From: an uncultured Bacteroidales bacterium
Lineage (GTDB): Bacteria; Bacteroidota; Bacteroidia; Bacteroidales; P3
Direction of reading: 5' to 3'
Assembly: GCA_900318835.1 (NCBI GenBank)
Contig: ONLW01000001.1
Location: forward strand, 1 to 64,000
DNA length: 64,000 bases
Positions within the stretch are counted from its first letter, which is position 1. The number at the start of each line of letters is the position of its first letter. This document shows positions 17,078 through 25,285 of the stretch, piece by piece. The notes beneath the pieces were generated by a model that was given only the letters and a program-made list of their open reading frames with translations, was not told the origin of the DNA and made no database searches. The position numbers were made by a program, and so were the translations under genes.

Positions 17078-19576
17078 ATGAAATATACCGATTTTGAAGA
17101 GTTGGGGGAGATTCTGGCGAAGGGGACGAATGTGAAGGCGAATATCGTTCCGGTGGTCGACGAGGGTGACGAGGATGTGCTGCTGAACGACGACAACATA
17201 GAGGACGAGTTGGCAGTGCTGCCGGTGATGGATCAGGTGTTGTTTCCGGGAGTGCTAATACCTATTGCGGCACGTCGTGCCAAGAGCCGCCAACTGCTCG
17301 AGGAAGTGAATGGTAAAGATCGCCATATCGCGGTCTTCACCCAGAAAGGCAGCGAGGAAGACCCCACCGAGCTCGACCTCTACCCCGTAGGTGTGGTGGC
17401 CAAGGTGCTGAAGGTGTTCGACATCCGTCGTGCCGACACCATCGTAGCCGTCCTGCAGGGCGTCACGCGCTGCCATTCGCTGATGATCACCTCGAAGACC
17501 CCCTACATGAAGGGCAACGTGGAGCTGGCTCCCGAGAGCACCGACGGCATGGGCACACAGGCTTTCCATCGGAAAATCACTCTCCTGCGCCGCCAGTACG
17601 GCGAGATGATGAAGGTGCGGATGCAGGACGAGGAGCTGGCCGGCATGCTCACTAATATCGGTAGCGACAAGATTTTCATCAACTTCGGTGCCACTCACAT
17701 GGATGTCGATGCCGAGGTAAAATATTCGTTCCTAGCCTGCGACAGCTACCGTATGCGCGTCGACAAGATGCTGGAGCAGCTGAGCACCCTCAAGGGACTC
17801 GACGAACTGCGCCGCGAGATCGACAACAAGACCAAGGACGAACTTGAGAAACAGCAGCGCGAATACTACCTGCGCCAGCAGATGAGTGTCATTCAAGAGG
17901 AACTGGGAGGTCCAGGCAAGAGCGCCTTCTGGGGCGACAACTCAGGCGACGTGGAGGAGCTGCAGAAGAAGGCATCCGAGAAGCAGTGGCCCGAGAGTGT
18001 GGCCAAAGTATTCGACCGCGAGCTAGCCAAGCTCTCACGCATCCAGCCCATGTCGAGCGACTACACCGTACAGCTGTCCTACCTTGAGACCCTGCTTGAG
18101 ATACCGTGGCCAGATAATGCCGGCAAGGATACCGGTGCTCCGGAGAAGTACGACATCCGCCATGCCCGCGAGGTGATGGAGAACGATCACTACGGCATCG
18201 AGAAAGTGAAGGAACGCATTGTGGAATACCTGGCCGTGAGGAAGCGACAGGTGGAGCGTGGTGTCAACGCCAAAGCGCAGGTACTGTGCTTGGTAGGCCC
18301 TCCGGGCACCGGCAAGACGAGCATCTGCCGATCGGTGGCCGAGGCACTGGGTCGCCCCTACCGCCGCGTGGCCCTTGGTGGCCTGCACGACGAGGCCGAG
18401 ATCCGTGGCCACCGTCGCACCTACGTGGGAGCCATGCCAGGCCGCATCATGCAAGAAATCATCAAGGCCGGGGTAGCTAACCCCGTCTTCGTGCTCGACG
18501 AAATCGACAAAGTGCAGAATGGCTCCGTCCATGGCGACCCCTCGTCGGCACTTCTGGAAGTGCTTGACCCTGAACAGAACTGCCATTTCCACGATAACTT
18601 CATCAACCTCGACTACGACCTGTCGAAGGTACTCTTCATCGCTACAGCCAACAACACCGCCGCCATCCACCCCGCCCTGCTCGACCGCATGGAGGTAATT
18701 GATTTCAGCGGATATATCCTCGAAGAGAAGCTTGAGATTGCCAAACGCCACCTGCTGCCGCGCCTGATGAAGGACGCCGTGGTCGACCGCCGCACGATGA
18801 AGTTCCCTCCTGAGGTACTGACGATGGTGGTCAACGACTACACCCGCGAGGCCGGTGTGCGCCAGCTGGAGAAGCAACTAGCCAAGGTGGTGCGCCACCG
18901 CGTGGTGCAACTCGAGAGCGGCGAGAGCAGCAAGGCCACTGTCACCTCCGACGAGGTGCAGAAGGTCCTGGGCCTGCCCATCCACAACAGTGACCGCCGT
19001 CTGCCGGAACCCCGCGAAGGCGTGGTGACAGGTCTGGCCTGGACACCCGTGGGAGGCGAGATTCTCTTCATCGAGGCCTCGCTCAGCAAGGGCAAGGGTA
19101 CACTCTCCATGACCGGCAACCTAGGCGACGTGATGAAGGAGTCGGCAACACTGGCATTCGAATACATCAAAACCAACTGCGAGCAGTTCTGCATCAAGTC
19201 CAAGATGCTCGAAGATAGCAATATCCACATCCATGTGCCGGAAGGAGCCGTTCCCAAGGACGGCCCGTCGGCAGGCATCACGATGTTTGTGGCCATGGTG
19301 TCGGTACTGACCCACAAAAAGGTACGTCCCGAGGTGGCCATGACCGGAGAAATCACCCTGCGCGGCAAGGTAACACCCATCGGTGGCGTGAAGGAGAAGA
19401 TCCTGGCCGCCAAGCGTGCCGGCATCACCGACCTGATACTCTGCGAGGACAACCGTCGCGACGTGGTCGAAATTGAGCCACGCTACCTCGAAGGACTGAC
19501 GTTCCACTACATAGGCGAGATGAGCGAAGCCCTGCCGCTGGCTCTGGAAGGAAAAGAAACCAGAAGAAAGAAATGA
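17078..19576 (+). CDS. lon: ATP-dependent protease Lon
   Basis: A full-length 832-residue LonA. It has an N-terminal substrate domain (to about residue 300), AAA+ core with Walker [10 protein letters not shown] and Walker [11 protein letters not shown], and a C-terminal serine-lysine protease with catalytic Ser in [11 protein letters not shown] and Lys in [17 protein letters not shown]. It degrades misfolded and regulatory proteins in the cytosol. Its stop overlaps the ATG of the next gene (ATGA at 19573), so the two are coupled. The AT-rich region before it (16987-17077) probably holds the promoter, but I see no clean TAnnTTTG box. Confidence 0.97.
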   Translation: MKYTDFEELGEILAKGTNVKANIVPVVDEGDEDVLLNDDNIEDELAVLPVMDQVLFPGVLIPIAARRAKSRQLLEEVNGKDRHIAVFTQKGSEEDPTELDLYPVGVVAKVLKVFDIRRADTIVAVLQGVTRCHSLMITSKTPYMKGNVELAPESTDGMGTQAFHRKITLLRRQYGEMMKVRMQDEELAGMLTNIGSDKIFINFGATHMDVDAEVKYSFLACDSYRMRVDKMLEQLSTLKGLDELRREIDNKTKDELEKQQREYYLRQQMSVIQEELGGPGKSAFWGDNSGDVEELQKKASEKQWPESVAKVFDRELAKLSRIQPMSSDYTVQLSYLETLLEIPWPDNAGKDTGAPEKYDIRHAREVMENDHYGIEKVKERIVEYLAVRKRQVERGVNAKAQVLCLVGPPGTGKTSICRSVAEALGRPYRRVALGGLHDEAEIRGHRRTYVGAMPGRIMQEIIKAGVANPVFVLDEIDKVQNGSVHGDPSSALLEVLDPEQNCHFHDNFINLDYDLSKVLFIATANNTAAIHPALLDRMEVIDFSGYILEEKLEIAKRHLLPRLMKDAVVDRRTMKFPPEVLTMVVNDYTREAGVRQLEKQLAKVVRHRVVQLESGESSKATVTSDEVQKVLGLPIHNSDRRLPEPREGVVTGLAWTPVGGEILFIEASLSKGKGTLSMTGNLGDVMKESATLAFEYIKTNCEQFCIKSKMLEDSNIHIHVPEGAVPKDGPSAGITMFVAMVSVLTHKKVRPEVAMTGEITLRGKVTPIGGVKEKILAAKRAGITDLILCEDNRRDVVEIEPRYLEGLTFHYIGEMSEALPLALEGKETRRKK

Positions 19577-21057
19577 AAAAGCTACTATTATTGTGCTTGA
19601 CGGGCCTAATGTGGTTAATGGGCAATGTGAGGGTGATGGCTCAGGGGTCGGCCTTTGTGGCCACACCGCAGCGCACCGTCTTCCTGCCCGGTGAGGTCAG
19701 GAACATCTCTTTCGTGGACGGTAAATTCCGCTGCCTCGCTTCGGGCGTTATGCTCACACTGCAGCGCAACGGAGAGCAGCTCACAGGCTTCTGGCCCGAC
19801 ACCACCTATGCCCGCCTCGAAGAGAATGTTGAATACGTGGTTCGGCAACCCGTCACGGGCAACATTTTCTTCACCTCACGCGACAAGAACGGGCACTCGT
19901 TCCTCTACCATTGCTCTCATTTCGGCAAAAAAGGCGAGAAAGTGAAGATGGTGAAGATGGGCGGCGGCCTGTTCAGCAAAGGCATGGTGGTGGAACACCC
20001 CACATTCTCCAGCGACGGCCGAATCATCATCTTCTCCTCGAAAGACGAGAAACATCCCCGGAAGGGATACGACCTCTGGTATTCCCTTTTCGACGGGAAT
20101 GAATGGTCAGATCCCCAGAACCTCGGACAGCGTATCAACACCTTGGGCCATGAGATCACGCCCTTCATCTATGGCGACTACCTTCTTTTCTCCTCCAACG
20201 GACACAGCGAGGAAGACAACCACCTCAGCCTCTACTCCACCCGCCTTGTCTCCCGTGGCGTGAATGGCGACACCATCGACAAAATACACACCGGCCGTTG
20301 CAGCATCCAGCGCCTGCCCGTGCCCCTCAATGCCGACAAGGATGACGACTTCGGCCTCGCCATCGACACCGTCTCCTCGTGCGGCTACTGGATCTCCTGC
20401 CGCTCGACCACAGGCTCCGACGGCTTGATTTATTCCTTCTCGGGCACCATCGACGGGGTGCTGCTCTGGGGCAGAGTCACCGACAAACTAGGCAACGCCC
20501 TGCCAGGAGTCACCGTCACTACCCGCCAAGGGAAGAAGAATGTCTGTACCGCCACCACCGACCAGAACGGCCAATACCGCATCTACCTCATGTGCGACCA
20601 ACAGTACCGCCTCGCCTTCCAGCTCGACAACCATTTCATCGCCCACGACTCCATCAATACCGCCAAGAAAGACAACGAATACCTCATCACCGAGACCCGC
20701 CACGACGTCACCCTCAACCGACTCCCCATCGGTCGCCGCATCTTCTTCGAGGACCTCTTCGGACCCGATGCCGACGTGGAACTCAGCCCTCGGGGAATTG
20801 AGATTCTCACCCCCCTGGTGCAATTCCTCAACGACAACCCCAACCTGACTGTCGACATGACTCTCTTCAACGACCTCACCGGCAACAGGGAGTTCAATAT
20901 GATGCTTACCGACGAGCGCATCCGCACACTGGAGAATTATCTTTATCCACTGTTGCCTCCGACGGTCGAAATTAGCATCGAAAACGGCTGTATCGGACAC
21001 GACGGATGCAGCAATGCCTCCGGTGCATCACGCCTTACGGTATTGATTAATAACTAG
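19573..21057 (+). CDS. PorE-like protein: WD40-like propeller, carboxypeptidase-regulatory and OmpA-like domains
   Basis: A 494-residue exported protein (signal peptide about residues 1-24). Domain order: PD40/WD40-like repeats (PTFSSDGRIIIFSSKDE, then GHEITPFIYGDYLLFSSNG), a carboxypeptidase regulatory-like domain (GRVTDKLGNALPGVTVT, then TDQNGQYRIYLM) and a C-terminal OmpA-like peptidoglycan-binding domain (FEDLFGPDADVELSPRGIEILTPLVQFLNDNPNL, in two adjacent segments). Porphyromonas PorE, a T9SS envelope protein, has the same domains but with an N-terminal TPR region, absent here. So PorE-like is the most that can be said. It overlaps lon by 4 bp and is followed by the tRNA gene. Confidence 0.8.
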   Translation: MKKLLLLCLTGLMWLMGNVRVMAQGSAFVATPQRTVFLPGEVRNISFVDGKFRCLASGVMLTLQRNGEQLTGFWPDTTYARLEENVEYVVRQPVTGNIFFTSRDKNGHSFLYHCSHFGKKGEKVKMVKMGGGLFSKGMVVEHPTFSSDGRIIIFSSKDEKHPRKGYDLWYSLFDGNEWSDPQNLGQRINTLGHEITPFIYGDYLLFSSNGHSEEDNHLSLYSTRLVSRGVNGDTIDKIHTGRCSIQRLPVPLNADKDDDFGLAIDTVSSCGYWISCRSTTGSDGLIYSFSGTIDGVLLWGRVTDKLGNALPGVTVTTRQGKKNVCTATTDQNGQYRIYLMCDQQYRLAFQLDNHFIAHDSINTAKKDNEYLITETRHDVTLNRLPIGRRIFFEDLFGPDADVELSPRGIEILTPLVQFLNDNPNLTVDMTLFNDLTGNREFNMMLTDERIRTLENYLYPLLPPTVEISIENGCIGHDGCSNASGASRLTVLINN

Positions 21058-21079
21058 TTGTAAAAAATATTAAAAAAAA

Positions 21080-21111
21080 TTTGGTCAGTATCTAAAAAAG
21101 TAGTACTTTTG
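21080..21111 (+). promoter_or_regulatory. Promoter of tRNA-Pro
   Basis: TTTG at 21080-21083 and TACTTTTG at 21104-21111 fit the Bacteroidota -33/-7 pattern with a 20-bp spacer. It lies about 70 bp before the tRNA. Confidence 0.8.
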
Positions 21112-21180
21112 CACTCGATTTCAAGAGAGAAATCACAAGCGATTGTCCGCCACAGAAGGTTGCGTTCAATCATAATTGTT

Positions 21181-21254
21181 CGGGGTGTGGCGCAGTTGGC
21201 TAGCGCACTTGCATGGGGTGCAAGGGGTCGAAAGTTCGAGTCTTTTCACCCCGA
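21181..21254 (+). tRNA. tRNA-Pro (anticodon GGG)
   Basis: The acceptor stem CGGGGTG pairs with CACCCCG and has discriminator A. The anticodon arm CTTGC-ATGGGGT-GCAAG gives anticodon GGG (reads CCC, proline), and the T arm pairs with one G-T pair. C1-G72 is typical of bacterial tRNA-Pro. CCA is not encoded. It has its own promoter at 21080 and a terminator at 21261. Confidence 0.9.
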
Positions 21255-21260
21255 CAATTT

Positions 21261-21294
21261 AAAAAAGAGAGTTTCATTCGAAACTCTCTTTTTT
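21261..21294 (+). terminator. Intrinsic terminator after tRNA-Pro
   Basis: A 15-bp inverted repeat (21261-21275 with 21280-21294) ends in a T tract. The A tract on the other side suggests it also ends the convergent murF transcript. Confidence 0.85.
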
Positions 21295-21317
21295 TATTAC
21301 AATTTACCCTTTAAACC

Positions 21318-22838
21318 TTACAATAGTTCCTCCAGTGCCCAGAGTCGGTTGGTATTCGACCCTTTGACGAGGATGGTCTCGCCCGCAACGGGGTGGGCCT
21401 GCAGCCAGCTGCGAAGGGCATCGGTATCGGGGAAGCACTGCATCTCCGCCGTGACGTCGATATCCTTCCATTCGGGGCCTACGAGCAGCACCCGATTCAG
21501 ACTGCAACCTGCCAGCTGTTCCACCACACGCTGGTGCTCCTTGCGCTCGTCGTGTCCCAACTCATGCATGCCTCCGATGATGGCCATCTTACGATTGTTT
21601 GATTGCTTGATTGCCTGATTGCTTGAGTCAATGGATGCTTCAAGCATTGACACATTCAAGCAATTAAATGATTCGATGGCGGCTTCCATCGAAGAGGGAT
21701 TGGCATTGTAGCAGTCAAGGTAGAGGCGGTTGCCTCGCGAGGTCTCCTTGTATTCGGAGCGCTGGTTCGAGGGGATATACTCCTCAAGAGCCTCTTTGAT
21801 GTCCCACGGCTCCACACCGAAGTGGAGACCCACAGCCACAGCGGCCATGCAGTTATCGAAATTATAGGCGCCCAGCAAATGGGTATGCACATTGTAAACA
21901 TTGTCCCCCACCTCGAAATAAAAGTGGAGATAAGGTGAGAGGTGAGAGGTGAGAGGTGAAAGGTGACTCTCATTGTCTGTTGCTGCGTCAGCATACCTTT
22001 CAACTTTCAACTTTGATCTTTCTCCTACTAATGTGCCACGCACGTCGGCCTCCTGCGCCTTCCCATAAGTGAGCATCGAGAGCGGCGTCTTCTCAATGGT
22101 GGTGGGGACGAAAGCGGGATTGTCGGGAGCGTAGGCGGGGATGAAAGAGCGCAAGCCGGGGATGGTAGCAAGTCGCTCGGCCTCATGCATCAAGCGCTCG
22201 TTGTCGGCATTGACGAACACAAGGCCGTGCTTGCCTGCGAGGTGAAGATAGAGTTCTGTCTTGGTCTGCACCACCCCTTCGAAACTACCAAACCCCTCAA
22301 GGTGAGCACGACCCACATTGGTGATCAACCCGCAATCTGGGTCAGCAATGCCGCAGAGGAATTCTATCTCGCCTGGGTGGTTGGCCCCCATCTCCACAAT
22401 GGAAAGCTCCGTACCTTCGGGAATCGCCAAAAGCGTCAACGGCACCCCCATGTGATTGTTGAAGTTGCCTTTGGTAGCCGAGGTTTTATACCTCTTGGCC
22501 AGCACGGCATGCACCAGTTCCTTGGTGGTGGTCTTGCCATTGGTGCCAGTGATGCCTATGACGGGCTGCTTCAAGTGACGGCGGTGCTCCTGAGCCAGCT
22601 CCTGCAGCGTCTTCAACACGTCGGGAACGACGAGGCAGCGGTCGTCGATAACATATTGCGGGTCACTGATGACACACATCGCGGCCCCCTGCTCCAATGC
22701 CTTCGGAGCAAAGGCATTGCCATCGAAATGCTCGCCCTTGAAGGCAAAGAAGATACACCCGGAGGTGATGGCCCGCGAGTCGGTAGTGACGGCATGTGAG
22801 GCCTGATAGGCTTGATAGAGACGTTCTATAATGGACAT
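21318..22838 (-). CDS. murF: UDP-N-acetylmuramoyl-tripeptide:D-alanyl-D-alanine ligase (stand-alone MurF)
   Basis: A 506-residue Mur ligase. The ATG at 22838 begins a normal MurF N-terminus (MSIIERLYQAYQASHAVTTD); the longer frame would run over the neighbouring promoter. It has P-loop VIGITGTNGKTT (about residues 95-104), the KGNFNNHMGVPLTLL loop and VEMGANHPGEIEFL. It adds D-Ala-D-Ala to the murein precursor in the cytosol. Three short repeat arrays interrupt it: 8-bp units (21593-21627), 7-bp AGGTGAG units (21933-21967) and 7-bp AACTTTC units (21995-22022), encoding low-complexity stretches not expected in MurF. A second MurF domain is fused to alanine racemase at 14072. Confidence 0.92.
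   Translation of the reverse strand: MSIIERLYQAYQASHAVTTDSRAITSGCIFFAFKGEHFDGNAFAPKALEQGAAMCVISDPQYVIDDRCLVVPDVLKTLQELAQEHRRHLKQPVIGITGTNGKTTTKELVHAVLAKRYKTSATKGNFNNHMGVPLTLLAIPEGTELSIVEMGANHPGEIEFLCGIADPDCGLITNVGRAHLEGFGSFEGVVQTKTELYLHLAGKHGLVFVNADNERLMHEAERLATIPGLRSFIPAYAPDNPAFVPTTIEKTPLSMLTYGKAQEADVRGTLVGERSKLKVERYADAATDNESHLSPLTSHLSPYLHFYFEVGDNVYNVHTHLLGAYNFDNCMAAVAVGLHFGVEPWDIKEALEEYIPSNQRSEYKETSRGNRLYLDCYNANPSSMEAAIESFNCLNVSMLEASIDSSNQAIKQSNNRKMAIIGGMHELGHDERKEHQRVVEQLAGCSLNRVLLVGPEWKDIDVTAEMQCFPDTDALRSWLQAHPVAGETILVKGSNTNRLWALEELL
21593..21627. repeat. Intragenic array of four 8-bp units (GATTGCTT) in murF
   Basis: Units are gattgttt, gattgctt, gattgcct, gattgctt, then gag. A near-identical array with the same count and same gag end lies in the M3 peptidase gene at 55043-55077. 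It encodes the stretch SSNQAIKQSNNR, next to a further odd stretch (NVSMLEASID). Confidence 0.88.
21933..21967. repeat. Intragenic array of five 7-bp units (AGGTGAG) in murF
   Basis: Units are aggtgag three times, then aggtgaa and aggtgac. It matches arrays in mnmE (58762) and murF-alr (14882, inverted). The frame is kept and encodes SHLSPLTSHLSP. Confidence 0.88.
21995..22022. repeat. Intragenic array of four 7-bp units (AACTTTC) in murF
   Basis: Units are acctttc, aactttc, aactttg, atctttc. It is similar to the reverse complement of the mnmE array at 58302-58336 and stays in frame. Confidence 0.65.
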
Positions 22839-22899
22839 TGCAAAATCGTTTTTAAAATAACGCGCATGTCCTTTTTTTATTGCATATCGTTTTTTTTCG

Positions 22900-22907
22900 T
22901 ATCTTTG
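22900..22907 (+). promoter_or_regulatory. Bacteroidota -7 promoter box (TATCTTTG) for the Omp85-type gene
   Basis: TATCTTTG matches TAnnTTTG, with a TTG about 17 bp before it. It lies inside the over-long upstream frames of both neighbouring genes, which supports the shorter starts for murF (22838) and the barrel protein (22958). Confidence 0.7.
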
Positions 22908-22957
22908 CACTTTTAAATATGGAATTCCGACACTCCTTAATTACTGATATATTAAGC

Positions 22958-24295
22958 ATGAACACAAATATAAAAAAATATTTACGACTTCTTTTTTTGA
23001 CCTCCGGCATCCTTGTCGGCCTATCCTCCACGGCCCAGACTGCCGACTCAGCCGCTCACTTAGGCACCTCGAAGGAGGTCGTCCGCGGCTGGTCCGTCGG
23101 GGCATTTCCAACCATCTCCATCTCCAACACCCTCGGCTTCCAGTACGGTCTCTTCGGCAGCCTCTTTTTCTACGGCGACGGATCCACATATCCAGATCCG
23201 CTGCACAAGTTCACCTTCGAAGGCTCCCACTTCACGGGGGGGCGCTCACGATTCTATGTCACATACGACTCTAAATACCTGATTCCCAACTGGCGTCTCA
23301 CATTGTCGGCACTCTACATGATTGACCCATTGGCTTTTTTCTACGGTTTTAACGGTGCAGCACAACCTTATGATGGCTTCCTCGGTGACAATAACTACTA
23401 TTATCTCGACCGCCGATTTCTTCAAGTCTTCGCCAACTTCCAGCGCCAGCTGACACCCCACCTCAAAGTGGCCGGAGGCCTCACCTTCTCGCACTACAAC
23501 ATCACCGACTACGACACCGTCAAACATGGTGCGCCAGCATCCCTGCCAACATCCCCCACCCTCTACCGCGCCTACATCACCCGCGGCCTCATCTCCTCCG
23601 ACGAGGCCTCAGGCGGTAACGTCCTCGAGGCTCGTGCGGGTATGGTATACGATACGCGTGATATCGAGGCGGCTCCCAATCGTGGTATGTTATTTGAGGT
23701 GTTCCTCAATGGAGGCTTGTCGCAGGGCGGTTATAACTATCTGAAGCTCTGTGCCTACTTCTCCCAGTTCCACCGCATTCCTCTCGGCTTTATCCCCGCC
23801 GGCGACCCCGTCTTCGCTTACCGTTTGGCTTATACCGGCACCCTCGTGGGCGACGTGCCTTTCTATATGCAACAGATTATTCCCATGCTAGTGCCACACA
23901 CCATGCTCACCGAAGGGCTTGGCAGCGCTAAAACCATGCGTGGTCTTTTCGAGAACCGCATCGTGGCCGACGGCGTAGCTTGGGCCAATATTGAGTTGCG
24001 AGTCAAATTAGTGAAATTTACGCTGTGGAAGCAGTATTTTTATATTGCCGTCAACCCATTCTTCGACTGTGGCCTCGTCACTCAGCCCTACCGATTGGAT
24101 CGTCAAGCCACCGCCTTCGATGAGGAGGAAAGCGTGCTGAAACGCAAAGCTCAAGACCTTGCTACCGCCGTCGGCTTCGGTTTTAAACTCGCCTGGAACG
24201 AGAACTTTATCATCACACTCGAGTTTGCCCGCAGCTTCGATCCCTCGCTAGGTAACGACTTCTGGTTCGATGCCGGTGTCAACTATGTTTTTTGA
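22958..24295 (+). CDS. Omp85-type (BamA/TamA-like) outer-membrane barrel protein
   Basis: A 445-residue protein with a signal peptide (about residues 1-26, ending SSTAQ) and a C-terminal Omp85 barrel. Strand motifs include GMVYDTRDIEAAPNRGMLFEV and the terminal FWFDAGVNYVF, which ends in F as outer-membrane beta barrels do. No POTRA domains are visible, so it is not the core BamA; barrel-only Omp85 proteins in Bacteroidota are often surface antigens of unknown cargo. The ATG at 22958 is chosen because the promoter box at 22900 leaves only a few bases before the alternative at 22919. The NMT1 gene starts 18 bp downstream. Confidence 0.82.
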   Translation: MNTNIKKYLRLLFLTSGILVGLSSTAQTADSAAHLGTSKEVVRGWSVGAFPTISISNTLGFQYGLFGSLFFYGDGSTYPDPLHKFTFEGSHFTGGRSRFYVTYDSKYLIPNWRLTLSALYMIDPLAFFYGFNGAAQPYDGFLGDNNYYYLDRRFLQVFANFQRQLTPHLKVAGGLTFSHYNITDYDTVKHGAPASLPTSPTLYRAYITRGLISSDEASGGNVLEARAGMVYDTRDIEAAPNRGMLFEVFLNGGLSQGGYNYLKLCAYFSQFHRIPLGFIPAGDPVFAYRLAYTGTLVGDVPFYMQQIIPMLVPHTMLTEGLGSAKTMRGLFENRIVADGVAWANIELRVKLVKFTLWKQYFYIAVNPFFDCGLVTQPYRLDRQATAFDEEESVLKRKAQDLATAVGFGFKLAWNENFIITLEFARSFDPSLGNDFWFDAGVNYVF

Positions 24296-24313
24296 AAATA
24301 ATAACAATAGTAA

Positions 24314-25261
24314 ATGAAACAGATAATAGTTTTTTTGTCGTTTTTCTTTCTGACAGTTCTGCCACTGCAGGCGCAGGAACACATTGTGTTCACCCCCCAA
24401 TGGACCCCACAGGCCCAGTTTGCTGGCTACTATGTAGCTTTGGAGAAAGGTTTCTACAAGGAGGCTGGCATAGAGGTGGACATTGTGCACCCCACGTCCA
24501 CCTATTCGGCTATGACGCGTATCCGCAAAGGCGAGAGTCAGGCCACAACGCTGCAACTCTGTCAGGCCATGGAAATAGTGGAGAGCGGCATTCCTATGGT
24601 AAACATACTGCAGACCTCGATGAACAACGCCATGGTCATCATCTCGCGCCGCGGGATGGACCCGCTGAAACAGAAGGGCGCCCGCGTGGGCATCTGGAGT
24701 GTGGGCTTTGGCCAGCTGGCTATCTGCATGAGCATGAAGGACCATCTCGACTATGAATGGATACGCTTCGCCTCGAACCTTAACCTCTTCGTGGCGGGTG
24801 CCATCGACGCGACGCTGGCGATGAGCTACAACGAGTACTACCAGCTGGTGCAGACGGGTCTGCCCCTGGCGGAGGAGAATATCTACCGTTTCTGCGACCA
24901 CGGCTACAACGTGCAGGAGGACGGGGTGTATATGACCCGGGAATACTACGACAAGCACCGCGACCAGGCGAAACGTTTCGCCGACGCCAGCCGCCGCGGC
25001 TGGGAGTGGGCTGCCAAACACCCCGAGGAGGCCCTTGAAATCGTAATGAAATATGTCAAAAAGCAACATATCGCCACTAACCGTGTGCTGCAGAAACTGA
25101 TGCTCGACGAGGTTCTGCGCCTCCAGATTGACCGCGAGAGCGGCAAGCGCGAGTTCCGCTTGCGCCCCGACATGGTGAAGCTTGCCAGTGACCTGATGGT
25201 AGAATGCAAGATGCTGAGCCGTGAGATTACCTATGAAGAATTAATCAACGAGAAAAAGTAA
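24314..25261 (+). CDS. NMT1/THI5-like periplasmic binding protein
   Basis: A 315-residue exported protein (signal peptide ends LPLQAQ). It matches the NMT1/THI5 substrate-binding fold with QWTPQAQFAGYYVALEKGFY, GIEVDIVHP and ATTLQLCQAMEIVESGIPMVNI. Relatives bind pyrimidine precursors of thiamine or alkyl sulfonates for ABC uptake. No ABC permease or ATPase lies next to it. Instead, 24 bp on, a Cache-HAMP-SpoIIE phosphatase begins, so it may act as a ligand-binding partner of that sensor; this is inference from gene order. Confidence 0.82.
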   Translation: MKQIIVFLSFFFLTVLPLQAQEHIVFTPQWTPQAQFAGYYVALEKGFYKEAGIEVDIVHPTSTYSAMTRIRKGESQATTLQLCQAMEIVESGIPMVNILQTSMNNAMVIISRRGMDPLKQKGARVGIWSVGFGQLAICMSMKDHLDYEWIRFASNLNLFVAGAIDATLAMSYNEYYQLVQTGLPLAEENIYRFCDHGYNVQEDGVYMTREYYDKHRDQAKRFADASRRGWEWAAKHPEEALEIVMKYVKKQHIATNRVLQKLMLDEVLRLQIDRESGKREFRLRPDMVKLASDLMVECKMLSREITYEELINEKK

Positions 25262-25285
25262 ACCCGCAACACACTTTACATCTTT

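Noticed and set aside
24248..25069. 273-codon minus-strand frame opposite the NMT1 gene
   Set aside because: Antisense to a gene with clear signal peptide and family motifs.
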